Notes: a model not told the origin generated them from the sequence alone. A stretch of DNA of 64,000 nt from Peribacillus faecalis (GCF_014712675.1 NZ_JACXSI010000018.1:1-64000), one strand, 5' to 3'; positions 43,330 to 52,918 are shown, counted from the first letter of the stretch. Program-made: numbers and translations.

Positions 43330-44064
43330 TTACTCCTTTTTGTTGGTTAGCAGACGATCAAGTTCCGTCAGCGTTTCTCCAATCGATTCATGAATGCGCA
43401 CATCTGCCAAATAGTCATATGGCGTGTCGCTTTTCGTCATTAAAATAATATGCGCACCGGACTGCTTAGCCGCTTCCACTAACGTATTTACCGGGAAGAC
43501 ATTTAAGGATGTCCCGACGACCAGCACTAAATCTGCCTTGCTGATTTCTTCAGTTGCTTGCTCCCAAGCCCCTTCAGGCAAAGCTTCTCCGAATAAGATG
43601 ATCGGAGGGCGAACGGTTCCGTTGCATCCGGGTGTTTCACAGCAATCATCATGATTTTTCATATATTTATCAACAGAATACTCCCTGTAACATTCATCGC
43701 AATATAGGCTGCGCAAATGCCCGTGCATTTCAATGACTCGTTTGCTTCCTGCTTGCTGATGATAGCCGTCAACATTCTGTGTGACGATGGCTTTTACAAT
43801 GTTGCCATTTTCCCACTCGGCTAAAATTCGGTGACCTTTATTCGGCTGATGAGCTGCCAAGTCCTTCATGCGCATCGAATAAAAGGTTTTGAAAGCTTCC
43901 GAGCCGACTGCTGTGATATGGGCTATTTCCTCGGGCTTTTTGCCGGCCCACAATCCGCCGTTTGAGCGAAAATCCGGCAATCCGCTTTCAGTCGACATTC
44001 CTGCACCCGTCAGCGCAACTATATACCGAGACTGTTTCATTAATTCTGCTGCTTTATTTAACAA
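43330..44064 (-). CDS. Sir2-type NAD-dependent protein deacylase
   Basis: This 244-residue enzyme removes acyl groups from lysine using NAD. The motifs are ALTGAGMSTESGLPDFRSNGGLW (NAD pocket), TQNVDGYHQQAG, the catalytic histidine in VIEMHGH, and zinc cysteines CDEC and CETPGC. VGTSLNVFPVNTLV also belongs to the NAD site. It is the B. subtilis SrtN / CobB type. The start codon is TTG with AAAGGAGTGG. It is followed by a metallophosphoesterase with a 2-bp gap. A link with the nearby NAD salvage genes is only positional. Confidence 0.92.
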   Translation of the reverse strand: MLNKAAELMKQSRYIVALTGAGMSTESGLPDFRSNGGLWAGKKPEEIAHITAVGSEAFKTFYSMRMKDLAAHQPNKGHRILAEWENGNIVKAIVTQNVDGYHQQAGSKRVIEMHGHLRSLYCDECYREYSVDKYMKNHDDCCETPGCNGTVRPPIILFGEALPEGAWEQATEEISKADLVLVVGTSLNVFPVNTLVEAAKQSGAHIILMTKSDTPYDYLADVRIHESIGETLTELDRLLTNKKE

Positions 44065-44132
44065 GGTACACCACTCCTTTTTTTGTTATCTCAAAACCAT
44101 TCATATATATTGTAACTTTATGACCCACTATT

Positions 44133-44612
44133 TTAAAAATAAAAACCATTATTATTCCAACGCTTAAAAACAACTACCTCAGCATTACAACCGCCCTCAC
44201 CGTATTCGCATACCATGAGGTTTTTTTCATCAGCAGCGATGCCATAGCATCTGCGGCTTCCTATTTTACACATTTGATTTCCCAAGTATATTTTATTATC
44301 ATCAAGGAATTTAACGACTTGCCCGCTTGAGAGTGTGTATTCCAAATTAATATAGGAACCTTTGAGCGCATTAAGACTAGTGACTTCTTCCATATCCTCA
44401 ATGCCGAGCTGGTTAAGCTCAGTGATTAACTTTTCCTTTAGCTTGCAAGGCATATCAGAACATTCGCTGCAATAATCTCTTCCCTTACTATGACAACATA
44501 GCGCAATAACACAATCACCATTAAATGGGCGGCCGTTTGTTGCGGCACATCCGCTGCAAGTGTATTTTAACTCACATTTATCACAATCAACGTCACATAT
44601 TGAAATGCTCAT
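44133..44612 (-). CDS. Cysteine-rich DUF3795-like protein
   Basis: This 159-residue protein has about ten cysteines in its N-terminal 60 residues (CDVDCDKCELKYTCSGC, then CVIALCCHSKG, DYCSECSDMPC), forming a probable Zn or Fe-S site. This is the DUF3795 pattern (C-x2-C-x2-C ... C-x2-C-x3-C-x-C). The C-terminal half has two further cysteine groups (QMCKIGSRRCYG, CEYGEGGC). AAAGGTGAGG precedes the ATG. No partner gene is evident. Function unknown. Confidence 0.7.
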   Translation of the reverse strand: MSISICDVDCDKCELKYTCSGCAATNGRPFNGDCVIALCCHSKGRDYCSECSDMPCKLKEKLITELNQLGIEDMEEVTSLNALKGSYINLEYTLSSGQVVKFLDDNKIYLGNQMCKIGSRRCYGIAADEKNLMVCEYGEGGCNAEVVVFKRWNNNGFYF

Positions 44613-44721
44613 ATTTATTTCCTCACCTTTTTATTTGTTTTTTTTAAAAGTTATCGATACATATGGAACAGTCTAAATCTTCACAATGATATTTTTACCC
44701 GGCAAATTAAACAGAAAAACC

Positions 44722-44746
44722 GCCGGCACAATTTTGCCGGCAGCTT
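44722..44746 (-). terminator. Terminator of the ABC-associated operon
   Basis: GCCGGCAAAATTGTGCCGGC forms a GC-rich 7-bp stem followed by GGTTTTTCTG on the minus strand, directly after the stop of the gene at 44753. Confidence 0.8.
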
Positions 44747-44752
44747 ATATCA

Positions 44753-45868
44753 TTAATTATTATAAAAAGAATAGTTGATCCCGACACCGCGGTCAGCCAT
44801 CGAAGGCAACTTACCTCCATATATAAGGCTTCCATCCTTCACATCATAAGCAACCAATAATTGATCTGACGGAAGCCCTCCTGTGTAAGTTCCATATAAC
44901 ACATATATTAGTTTGTCGTTCATTATATGTTCTGTACTGTAGACATACTCATAATCGCCGGCAAAGCTAGGGAAATCATCATCCTCGTTTACTATAGCAT
45001 CTGTGTCACGATCGATAATCAGCATTTTTTCTTCTGTTTGAAGGAAAATTGTTTGTTCATTCATATCGAAAAATTGAATATAACCCGACATCCCTGATAG
45101 TGATGACAAATTAATAATCTCCGTATCTTTCGTTGCAGGATTGAACATTGCCAGCTTATACTCCCGGTCATTATAAGCGATTGTATATATATTGTTATCG
45201 AGAGCGATAATATTGGTCGAATTCGCATAATCACCGTCTAATGAAAGTTCACTGACATTCACAACTTGCAACTGAAGCGTCTTCTGGTTGACCTCATATA
45301 TTTTAATGGATTGTTTCGCGGAGTTCCCATTCATGTCTCCTAAAGCTAGGCAATAATAAATCTTACCGTCAATCTCTAATACAGACTCATTATAGATGCT
45401 CTCGCTCATCTTAAGGTCTGGCACTGTTACTTTCTCTTTCATGATTTCATTTGTACTTTTGTTTTTAACTGCTAATTCTACAAACGGATCATTTGAAGCA
45501 TAAGGATATAAGCTATTAAACCTTGCTATAAATATTACCGCATCGGTTTCTGCCTTTAATGCATTATTCATGCCTCTATACAAATCCTTATGCCGCAAGA
45601 CTTCCTCTCCTACACCATGTCTTAAATCAAACTCTGTTTTTTCAAAAACAACATCTTCATTTTTTAAATAAACTTTCTCAAAAGCATTCTCATCTGTTTT
45701 TATAACATTTTCTAATGTTACTCCATCAAGTACACTGCGATCCCCTGTTAAATCTTCTATTTCCATGACACGGTCAACCGGGGCTTTATTCACCTCAGCA
45801 ACCGTCACTAATGTTCCGACAGATAATACGCCTATGACAGCAAAACTAATTAATCTCGTAAATTTCAT
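44753..45868 (-). CDS. Secreted or membrane-anchored propeller-like protein
   Basis: This 371-residue protein has an N-terminal hydrophobic segment (LISFAVIGVLSVGTLVTV), a signal peptide or anchor without a lipobox cysteine. The rest is beta-rich, with recurring strand-turn units such as EIDGKIYYCLALGD, ALDNNIYTIAYNDREY and DMNEQTIFLQTEEKMLII, which suggest a six- or seven-bladed propeller. It is the last gene of an operon behind an ABC permease (11 bp) and ATPase. It may sense or bind the transported ligand outside the cell. The fold and role are inferred. Confidence 0.65.
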   Translation of the reverse strand: MKFTRLISFAVIGVLSVGTLVTVAEVNKAPVDRVMEIEDLTGDRSVLDGVTLENVIKTDENAFEKVYLKNEDVVFEKTEFDLRHGVGEEVLRHKDLYRGMNNALKAETDAVIFIARFNSLYPYASNDPFVELAVKNKSTNEIMKEKVTVPDLKMSESIYNESVLEIDGKIYYCLALGDMNGNSAKQSIKIYEVNQKTLQLQVVNVSELSLDGDYANSTNIIALDNNIYTIAYNDREYKLAMFNPATKDTEIINLSSLSGMSGYIQFFDMNEQTIFLQTEEKMLIIDRDTDAIVNEDDDFPSFAGDYEYVYSTEHIMNDKLIYVLYGTYTGGLPSDQLLVAYDVKDGSLIYGGKLPSMADRGVGINYSFYNN

Positions 45869-45879
45869 CTTCTTCTCCC

Positions 45880-46692
45880 CTAAATCGATACTTTTCGTTT
45901 CAACAAATAATGACTAATCATTGCGCTGAGCAGAATAAAGACGGAAGTAAAAGCCCAATCCGCCATCGTTTTTTCAGATGTGTACAGCTCTAACGTATTT
46001 ATATAAATAAATATTGCTATACTGCCAGATACATATAGGAAGCCAGAAAACATACCTGCAATTCTTTTTGAACGATCCATTAAAACAAACACTGACAAAA
46101 TACTGAAGATCATTACAATAAAACAAATATGATAGAAAAGTGCCGAAAGACTTGTAGGCAAAACAAAACCAATGAATTGAGAATGCAGTAAAAAACTCTG
46201 TACAAGATGTTCAGCTACCGCTCCATCAGGTAGCATTAGTTTCATGATTTGGCTGCCAATGATTAAATTTAACAAAATGATGCCGTAATAAGCTAAGAAG
46301 ACAAATAAAAATACAATCAGTTTACTGAAAAAAATACGAAAGCGGCTACCCTTCATACTCAACAATAAATAAATGCGCTTAGATGCACCAAACCACTCTT
46401 TATACCATAAATAAAAACCGATGATAATTAGCAATAAACCTACAAAGAACAGTGCTAGAATCGGAAAAGGATTTTCATCTATAATCGCAGTCAAACTAAT
46501 CGGATCAATATCTTTCAAAAGTTCTTCCATAGTCATCCCATTTTGCAACGTCATTTGCACTAATCCTTCATTCACATTACCTACAAGCTTCATAAAAATT
46601 GCTTGAAATCCAGCTGTCGCCAGTACATATAACCCGATTAGAAAAGGGATGATTTTCCGTAAATCAGTTTCGATAAAAGTTGAAAATTTCAT
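45880..46692 (-). CDS. ABC transporter permease
   Basis: This 270-residue integral membrane protein has six or seven hydrophobic segments and a large first outer loop (about 38-80). It is typical of ABC-2-like permeases in YtrB-type systems. The gene lies 2 bp after the ATPase and 11 bp before the propeller-like protein, with CGAGGTG before the ATG. The direction of transport and the substrate are unknown. Confidence 0.8.
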   Translation of the reverse strand: MKFSTFIETDLRKIIPFLIGLYVLATAGFQAIFMKLVGNVNEGLVQMTLQNGMTMEELLKDIDPISLTAIIDENPFPILALFFVGLLLIIIGFYLWYKEWFGASKRIYLLLSMKGSRFRIFFSKLIVFLFVFLAYYGIILLNLIIGSQIMKLMLPDGAVAEHLVQSFLLHSQFIGFVLPTSLSALFYHICFIVMIFSILSVFVLMDRSKRIAGMFSGFLYVSGSIAIFIYINTLELYTSEKTMADWAFTSVFILLSAMISHYLLKRKVSI

Positions 46693-46694
46693 AA

Positions 46695-47387
46695 TTAAGC
46701 ACCTCGATAAATCTTTCTCATTTTCTCCACTACCGTTAAGCCTTCCAGCTCTGCCTCTGATTTAGAAAACTTCTGCAGCATCTTTCCTTCTTCAATTAAT
46801 ATGATGTCATCGGCAATTCCTTCAATTTCATCAATTTCATGGGTTGTAATAATGATTGTTTGGTTGTCAATCATGAACTCTGACTTCAGAGCGGCAATGA
46901 ACTCTTCACGCGAAAAAATATCGATTCCGCTGAATGGCTCATCCATTAAGACGTAAGGAGCGTTTTGAGAAAGTCCCGCAACGATTGTAAAACGGGCCAA
47001 GTTCCCTTTTGAGAGATCTTTCAACCGCTTATCTTTCGGCAATTTAAAAAACTCCACCATTCTTTCCGCTTTATCCATATCAAAACTATCAAAGTATATA
47101 TTGGCAAACTTCAAATTTTCCTCCACTGTCCAGTTCAAGTCGTGTGTCGGACAATCAGCTAAGTAGGCGATTTTGTCGATATTATTCTCGTTTACCAGTT
47201 CACCCTCAAGCAAAATTTCGCCTTTATTAATCGGAATCAGCTTCATGATCGCCTTCATCGTTGTGCTTTTTCCGACGCCATTCAATCCTAATAAACAAGT
47301 AATTTTCCCTTTTTCAAAAGTAACGGTTAAATCATCAAGAATAATTTTCTTTCCATATTTCTTCGTTACATTCCGCAGCTCTATCAT
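46695..47387 (-). CDS. ABC transporter ATP-binding protein (YtrB-like)
   Basis: This 230-residue nucleotide-binding subunit has Walker A LGLNGVGKST, the signature variant LSKGNLARFTIV, Walker B YVLMDEPFSGID and H-loop TTHEIDE. The signature has N in place of the usual Q after the glycine, as in other YtrB-like ATPases. The ATG at 47387 follows GGAGGAATTGAA; the frame upstream (to 47408) lacks a ribosome site. It is the first gene of a three-gene operon. No GntR regulator of the YtrA kind is adjacent. Confidence 0.85.
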   Translation of the reverse strand: MIELRNVTKKYGKKIILDDLTVTFEKGKITCLLGLNGVGKSTTMKAIMKLIPINKGEILLEGELVNENNIDKIAYLADCPTHDLNWTVEENLKFANIYFDSFDMDKAERMVEFFKLPKDKRLKDLSKGNLARFTIVAGLSQNAPYVLMDEPFSGIDIFSREEFIAALKSEFMIDNQTIIITTHEIDEIEGIADDIILIEEGKMLQKFSKSEAELEGLTVVEKMRKIYRGA

Positions 47388-47489
47388 TTCAATTCCTCCT
47401 GCATCCAATCTCTATTTACAGTTATCAGATTAATGGATAAATCTTAATAAACAGATAGCGTAAATCTTAAGTTTCTCTTAATTTAGAAA

Positions 47490-47509
47490 TGCAGGAATAA
47501 GGTTAGACA
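47490..47509 (+). repeat. Fragment of the mosaic repeat, right end
   Basis: A 20-bp piece, TGCAGGAATAAGGTTAGACA, matches the right-hand module of copy A (GGCAGGTATAAGGTTAGACA) at most positions. The rest of the element is absent. It abuts the ppk terminator. Confidence 0.4.
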
Positions 47510-47566
47510 AAAAAACTGATTAAGCTGTCTATCCTGATGGAAGAGACATACTTAATCAGTTTTAAT
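47510..47566. terminator. Terminator downstream of ppk
   Basis: A long hairpin: AAAACTGATTAAG pairs with CTTAATCAGTTTT, and inner TGTCT pairs with AGACA. T-rich flanks on both sides make it bidirectional. It ends the ppx-ppk operon. Confidence 0.8.
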
Positions 47567-47576
47567 CTTTAAACGA

Positions 47577-49751
47577 TTATTCAGTTTTTTGTAGTCGATC
47601 ACGCAACCTCAAAATTGCTTGCCTTAATAACCCGCTTCGTTCTGTGTACTCAGACGGTCTGTTTACCGGAATCGCTGCCTGCTTTATAGCAGCTTCCATT
47701 AAAAATTTTTGCGCATCGACTGCTGTATATTCAGCTCCTGAGCGCTTCACATAATAACCGTCATTTTGCATTACTCTCGTTTTGACGTTATCGTTCAGTT
47801 GAACTTCCAGCATCTCATTGATTTGCTCTTTCACGTTCTCATCAAAAATCGGACAGGCAATTTCGACACGCTTTTCCATGTTTCTAGTCATAATATCAGC
47901 CGAGCCGATATACATCTTCATATTTGCGCCTTCACCAAAACAAAAAATACGCGAGTGCTCTAAAAATCGGCCGACAATACTGATGACTGTTATATTTTCC
48001 GTTTTGCCGGGAATTCCGGGCACGAGACAACAAATCCCTCGAATGACGAGTTGTATTTTGACGCCGGCACAAGACGCTTCCGATAGTTTCGTAATGATTT
48101 GACGATCGGTCAACGAGTTCATTTTCATCGTGATTTTGCCTGTTTCTCCCGCCTCCGCTTTTGCAATCTCCTCATCGATAAGCTTTATGATTGTTGTCTT
48201 CATATTAATCGGTGCAACGAGCAAGTAATCATAATGACCATTCAAGTTAGAAATCGCCATATTTTTAAAGAAATTGGCGGCATCCTTGCCGATTTTTTCA
48301 TTGCCTGTCATCAAGCATAAATCAGTATATATTTTAGACGTTTTTTCATTATAATTACCTGTGCCGATTTGGGTAATATAGTGAACTTGATTGTTTTCCA
48401 ATCTCGTAATTAAACAAATCTTCGAATGAACTTTATAGTTTTCAAATCCGTATATGACATTGCAGCCCGCTCTTTCCAATTCTTCAGCCCAATTAATATT
48501 ATTAGCTTCATCAAAACGTGCACGCAGTTCCATCAAAACGGTAACATCTTTATTATTTTCTACCGCTTCCATTAAGTATTTGACGATGTCTGATTTGTTC
48601 GCTAATCGGTAGATTGTAATTTTAATAGACATAACCGTCGGATCAGCAGCGGCCTCTTTTAACAAACGAATAAACGGTTCCATCTGTTCATAAGGGTAAT
48701 GAAGAACAATATCACGTTTAGTCACTTGGGAAAGAACACTCTCATGTCTATCAACAAGCGGTGAAGGCTGCGGTTCAAAGGCCGGATATGTAATTTGCCG
48801 AATCGTATCAATTGAGAATTTATTTTGCAATTCAAATACATAGGACATGCAAAGCGGTGATTCGCTCACAAAAACTTGGTGTTTCTTTATATTTAGACGA
48901 TCACATAAATAATCAATCAGCTGTTCAGACGCGCCATGTTGAATTTCTAAACGGACAGGCGCAAGACGCTTTCGTTTCTTCAATATTTTTTTCATATGAT
49001 GGCGATAGTCTTCATCTTCATCAAATAATTCATCTTCCGGGCTGATATCAGCGTTTCGCGTAACCGAAACAATTGTTTTATGTTTAATTTCAAACAGTTC
49101 AAAAACTTCATGAGCATATTCAAAAATGATATTCTCCATATTGATGAACCGCACATCTCCGGGCAAATATAAAATGTTTGGCAGCAGCTGAGGTACCGGA
49201 ATAAGTCCGATTGACTCCTCCGCTTCCCTCTCCATCGATAAAATGATATTTAATGACTTATTTGCCAAGTGAGGAAACGGGTGATGATAGTCGACAATTT
49301 GCGGCGAAAGCACCGGCAAAATATTGGTTTTAAAATATTGGTGCACATATTTTTGGCCGGCGCCTGACAAATCTTTCACTTTTAAACGTTCAATATTATA
49401 AAGACGCAATTGTTTTTCCAGTTTCGATAAAATCTCATCTTTTTGTTTATACAAAGGGATGGTTTCTTTAAATATCCGTTTTAATTGCTCTGAAGGTGTC
49501 AAACCGCTTTTATTATCAACACGATTATTTTTTATCAGCGATTGATCATAAAGGCTTCCGACACGGACCATATAAAATTCATCCAAATTGCTTTCAAAAA
49601 TGCTGACAAATTTCAATCGTTCATATAAAGGAACATTCTCATCATAAGCTTGCTCCAACACACGCTGATTAAACTTCAGCCAAGATAGCTCCCTATTTGT
49701 CGTATAACTAATATCATGCGTTACCTTACCCTTTGGCACTTTGCCCACCAT
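47577..49751 (-). CDS. ppk1: Polyphosphate kinase
   Basis: This 724-residue enzyme polymerises the gamma phosphate of ATP into polyphosphate, reversibly. The N-terminal domain starts NRELSWLKFNQRVLEQA. The catalytic half has the phosphohistidine in NYKVHSKICLI (near residue 440), the LRARFDEANNINWA segment and IGTGNYNEKTSKIYTDL. Length is normal. The ATG is immediately preceded by AAAGG; a GTG four codons later (49739) has better spacing and may be the true start. The gene overlaps ppx by 26 bp, so synthesis and degradation of polyphosphate are translationally linked. Confidence 0.94.
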   Translation of the reverse strand: MVGKVPKGKVTHDISYTTNRELSWLKFNQRVLEQAYDENVPLYERLKFVSIFESNLDEFYMVRVGSLYDQSLIKNNRVDNKSGLTPSEQLKRIFKETIPLYKQKDEILSKLEKQLRLYNIERLKVKDLSGAGQKYVHQYFKTNILPVLSPQIVDYHHPFPHLANKSLNIILSMEREAEESIGLIPVPQLLPNILYLPGDVRFINMENIIFEYAHEVFELFEIKHKTIVSVTRNADISPEDELFDEDEDYRHHMKKILKKRKRLAPVRLEIQHGASEQLIDYLCDRLNIKKHQVFVSESPLCMSYVFELQNKFSIDTIRQITYPAFEPQPSPLVDRHESVLSQVTKRDIVLHYPYEQMEPFIRLLKEAAADPTVMSIKITIYRLANKSDIVKYLMEAVENNKDVTVLMELRARFDEANNINWAEELERAGCNVIYGFENYKVHSKICLITRLENNQVHYITQIGTGNYNEKTSKIYTDLCLMTGNEKIGKDAANFFKNMAISNLNGHYDYLLVAPINMKTTIIKLIDEEIAKAEAGETGKITMKMNSLTDRQIITKLSEASCAGVKIQLVIRGICCLVPGIPGKTENITVISIVGRFLEHSRIFCFGEGANMKMYIGSADIMTRNMEKRVEIACPIFDENVKEQINEMLEVQLNDNVKTRVMQNDGYYVKRSGAEYTAVDAQKFLMEAAIKQAAIPVNRPSEYTERSGLLRQAILRLRDRLQKTE

Positions 49752-50646
49752 CCTTTAATACTTTGCTGTACAAATATCCTTCACGAACACCATAGTTACT
49801 AATTCGAATAACCTCACTGCCGAAATAAGTGGCTATTTCATTTAAAATGAGCATGCCCGGTATTATTGTATGAATTCGATCCGGTACAACCCGTAAAATT
49901 CTGCGGTATGTATCTTTTTTTCGCTTGTTTAAAATTTTCAGCATCTTTCCGAGGTGTTTGCAATCAATTGAATTTCTTGCTTCAGATCCCAGTAGATCAT
50001 TGTTCAATTTACAAGCAGCACGAATGGTTCCTCCGACACCGCATATTTCCTGAAATAACTCATTTTCATCAAATTCGAATAGCTTATCGAGCTCAAATCT
50101 GATTTCTTCCACAATTGCATGCTTTTCGCTCTTTTTTGGGAGCAGTTTTGATACATGCTTTGTAAAAAGGCTTAATGAACCGATCGGCATGCTGACAGCC
50201 GTGACAATTTGCCCCCTTCTGTATGAAACTAATTCGGTAGAGCCGCCCCCGATGTCCACCAAAAGACCATCTTGCATGTTTATTACATGAGTAGCGCCAA
50301 TAAAATCAAGCTGCGCTTCCTCTTCTCCTGAAATGACATCCACATGCACGCCGGTCAGCTCCCGTATAGTCCTCACTACCTCATTTGTATTAACAATATT
50401 GCGCAAAGAAGCAGTAGCGAAAACATTTAAATTACAGATTGAGAAATTATTTAAGATCTCCTTATATTCTGAGACAATTTCGCATGCTTTCTCAATACCT
50501 TTTTGCGACATCTCTCCTTGTTCAACATACCCCGCTAATCCGGCCATTGTTTTTTTATGTAAAAGAGATGATAATTCGCCGTTTTCATATTGATATATCG
50601 TTAATCTAATTGTATTCGAACCGACATCGACAATTCCATAAATCAT
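49726..50646 (-). CDS. ppx: Exopolyphosphatase, Ppx/GppA family
   Basis: The ATG at 50646 (AGAGGAAAAGTA upstream) gives 306 residues. The ASKHA-fold phosphate loops are visible: VDVGSNTIRLTIYQY at the N-terminus and LLVDIGGGSTELVSY near 140, with ISGEEEAQLDFIGA between them. It would release phosphate from polyphosphate chain ends, or hydrolyse pppGpp. It is shorter than E. coli Ppx, matching the two-domain bacterial type. It leads the ppx-ppk operon. Confidence 0.92.
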   Translation of the reverse strand: MIYGIVDVGSNTIRLTIYQYENGELSSLLHKKTMAGLAGYVEQGEMSQKGIEKACEIVSEYKEILNNFSICNLNVFATASLRNIVNTNEVVRTIRELTGVHVDVISGEEEAQLDFIGATHVINMQDGLLVDIGGGSTELVSYRRGQIVTAVSMPIGSLSLFTKHVSKLLPKKSEKHAIVEEIRFELDKLFEFDENELFQEICGVGGTIRAACKLNNDLLGSEARNSIDCKHLGKMLKILNKRKKDTYRRILRVVPDRIHTIIPGMLILNEIATYFGSEVIRISNYGVREGYLYSKVLKDGGQSAKG

Positions 50647-50745
50647 TACTTTTCCTCTTTTCAAAAAGTATCATTTGTGCTATTCTATCATTTAATTTAT
50701 ATGAATATAGTGAATATTTTCTAAAAGTATTGTGTAACATATAAG

Positions 50746-50791
50746 AAAAAGGCCGGCTATGCATGCCATTATGCGTTAGCCGACCTTTTTT
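50746..50791 (-). terminator. Terminator of the 50-residue protein gene
   Basis: Minus-strand AAGGTCGGCTAACGC pairs with GCATAGCCGGCCTT (two mismatches) around a CATGC-rich loop and is followed by TTTTT. It separates the small gene from ppx. Confidence 0.75.
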
Positions 50792-50808
50792 CGTATCAAA
50801 TATCCAGT

Positions 50809-50961
50809 TTACCACCTATGCGCTTTTGCGTTACTTCTCAAGATAATGTTGTTTTGAGACATTTGAGTATGACCGTTCACTTGAGATTTTTGCCGCTTAG
50901 GCCTTGTCCAATTGTGGTGAAATTTTTGAGAATGCGGATCTAACTGATCAATATAACTCAT
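50809..50961 (-). CDS. Small protein of 50 residues, possibly YpzG family
   Basis: A well-supported small gene: AGAGGTGAC is 6 bases before the ATG and a terminator follows. The product starts MSYIDQLDPHSQKFHHNW and ends LRSNAKAHRW. It is basic, with many Asn, Gln and His residues and no hydrophobic core (TRPKRQKSQVNGHTQMSQNN). This composition recalls YpzG-like and other small spore-associated proteins of Bacillus; the YpzG name is from memory and not certain. Confidence 0.65.
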   Translation of the reverse strand: MSYIDQLDPHSQKFHHNWTRPKRQKSQVNGHTQMSQNNIILRSNAKAHRW

Positions 50962-51066
50962 TGCAAAGTCACCTCTTCATGAATGTGATTGGATATTCGA
51001 TTACAGGGTGATATTATAAAATATCATTATTATTTTTTACAAATTAGTATGATTTTATACCGTGTT

Positions 51067-52119
51067 CTACAGATGGTGAGCAGCAGTCTTGCTGTCGCAA
51101 ATTCTAGTAACAGCAGCCAAGAAATTCAGCACTTCCGACTCAAGTGTAGCCCATGACGTAATTAAGCGAATAGCTGAACGGTTTTCATCCACCCTTTCCC
51201 ATACATAAAAAGAAAAATCTTTTTGCAGCTCTTCAATTTCCTCATCTGAAAAAATCGGGAACAATTGATTAGTAGGCGACTCCGCCAAAAATGATACTCC
51301 GCGTTCCACCAGACCGTTTTTCAGCATCTTTGCCATCTTATTGGCATGTTGGGCCAAATCCATATATAGATTTTCTCTGAATAATTCTGAAAATTGAATG
51401 CCCAATAACCGACTTTTCGCCAACAGTGCACCCTTTTGCTTTATAAGATAACGAAAATCTTCTTTTAAGGCATCGTTACAAATAACAAGCGCTTCTCCCA
51501 ACAAGGCTCCATTTTTTGTGCCGCCAATATAAAAACAATCGACTAAACTGCTTAACTCACCAAGCGACAAATCGTTCGCTTCAGAAGCTAATGCCGATGC
51601 CAGTCTTGCGCCGTCAACGTATAACAGCATACGATTGTCATCGCATACTTTTCTTAGTTCCATTAATTCTTTCTTATTATAAATAGTTCCCACTTCTGTC
51701 GGATTCGAGATATACACAAGCTTTGGCTTTACTGTATGCTCGTCGCTATGTAGATTCAAAACCGCTTCCACTTGCCCGGCATTCAGTTTACCTTGATAAG
51801 CTGGCACTGTTATTACTTTATGGCCCGTGCTTTCAATCGCACCTGCTTCATTGACAAAAATATGCCCTGTACTAGGTGCAATAACAGCCTCATGCGGTCT
51901 TAAAAAAGCAGAGATTGCCAGCAAATTCGTTTGTGTGCCTCCTGAAAGCAAATGAACATCAACATCATCGCGGTTCATTTTCTGCTTGATATAATGAATG
52001 GCATCACGAGTATGACGGTCATAGCCGTATCCTTCCTCTTGCACCAAATTTGTTTCCAACAAAGCATGCAATATATTAGGATGTGCCCCTTCACTATAAT
52101 CATTCTTAAAGCTGTACAT
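51067..52119 (-). CDS. Threonine aldolase-like PLP enzyme
   Basis: The ATG at 52119, after GGAGGAATG, gives 350 residues starting MYSFKNDYSEGAHPNIL. It is an aspartate aminotransferase-fold enzyme of the beta-eliminating lyase group: N-terminal YGYDRHT, the SGGTQTNLLAI PLP contact, VDGARLASAL with the conserved Asp/Arg, and the Schiff-base lysine in GGTKNGAL. It probably cleaves L-threonine or allo-threonine to glycine and acetaldehyde. It is monocistronic. A longer in-frame start at 52167 lies upstream of the ribosome site and was not used. Confidence 0.88.
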   Translation of the reverse strand: MYSFKNDYSEGAHPNILHALLETNLVQEEGYGYDRHTRDAIHYIKQKMNRDDVDVHLLSGGTQTNLLAISAFLRPHEAVIAPSTGHIFVNEAGAIESTGHKVITVPAYQGKLNAGQVEAVLNLHSDEHTVKPKLVYISNPTEVGTIYNKKELMELRKVCDDNRMLLYVDGARLASALASEANDLSLGELSSLVDCFYIGGTKNGALLGEALVICNDALKEDFRYLIKQKGALLAKSRLLGIQFSELFRENLYMDLAQHANKMAKMLKNGLVERGVSFLAESPTNQLFPIFSDEEIEELQKDFSFYVWERVDENRSAIRLITSWATLESEVLNFLAAVTRICDSKTAAHHL

Positions 52120-52289
52120 TTTTAAACATTCCTCCAACGAAATCATATGATATTCTATTGCATTCATTATACATCAACAATTAAAAAACATTTTTTATTT
52201 AAAAATTTAGAATATTGCGGTTAATAATTTGACATTTCCTTACAATTACTTATACTTGCTAATGAGAAACAAAGAAAGGAATGATAATA

Positions 52290-52853
52290 ATGAATGATCT
52301 TATAATCATCGGAGCCGGTCCTGCCGGTGCAAGTGCGGCTATTTTTGCTGCAAAAGCCGGCAAAAAGACAATAGTAATCGATAATGACAAAAGTATGACA
52401 AAACGTGCATGGGTTGAAAACCATTATGGCGTTAAGGAAATTTCCGGTCCTGATTTAATCGAAATCGGAAAAGAACAAGCTTTAAAATTCGGCGCTGAGG
52501 TAATTCAAGCAACAGTCGAGAAAATAGAAAAAATAGAGCATGGTTTTCAAGTGGTAACTGACGACAATGGTCATTTCGAGGCTAAGCATGTATTAATTGC
52601 ATCCGGCATATCATTGCAAGCAGTTGAAGCTTCCGGCATTGAAACAAAGGCCGGAACGGAACCGCGAATTAAGACAGTTATAGCTGTTGATGCAGACGGA
52701 AAAACGAATATTCCCGGCATTTGGGCAGCCGGCACTTGCGCCGGGGTCAGCGTTCACACAATAATAACAGCCGGTGATGGTGCCAAAGTTGCCATCAACA
52801 TTATCAGCGAACTTAATGGCGAGCGGTACGTCGATCACGATCTTTTAAAATAA
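52290..52853 (+). CDS. Mini flavoprotein: single FAD domain of thioredoxin-reductase type
   Basis: This 187-residue protein contains the FAD dinucleotide motif LIIIGAGPAGASAAIFAAKAG and the second FAD motif NIPGIWAAGTCAG near the C-terminus. It lacks the NADPH domain and redox CxxC of thioredoxin reductase, which is about 310 residues. HYGVKEISGPDLIE and HVLIASG show the same sub-family. Such half-size proteins may take electrons from another reductase. GAAAGGAATGATAATA precedes the ATG; I prefer 52290 over 52281, which is too close to the ribosome site. Confidence 0.8.
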   Translation: MNDLIIIGAGPAGASAAIFAAKAGKKTIVIDNDKSMTKRAWVENHYGVKEISGPDLIEIGKEQALKFGAEVIQATVEKIEKIEHGFQVVTDDNGHFEAKHVLIASGISLQAVEASGIETKAGTEPRIKTVIAVDADGKTNIPGIWAAGTCAGVSVHTIITAGDGAKVAINIISELNGERYVDHDLLK

Positions 52854-52918
52854 TAGGTTATTCTCCTTCTCTGCAACCCTGATATAATAGCACTATACAT
52901 AAATGAAGGAGAGTAAGA

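Noticed and set aside
35614-44064. A defence island formed by the helicase-nuclease pair, phosphoesterase and Sir2
   Set aside because: The phosphoesterase and sirtuin look like ordinary housekeeping types and are separated from the pair by a repeat and an unrelated gene; no effector or phage-linked gene is present.
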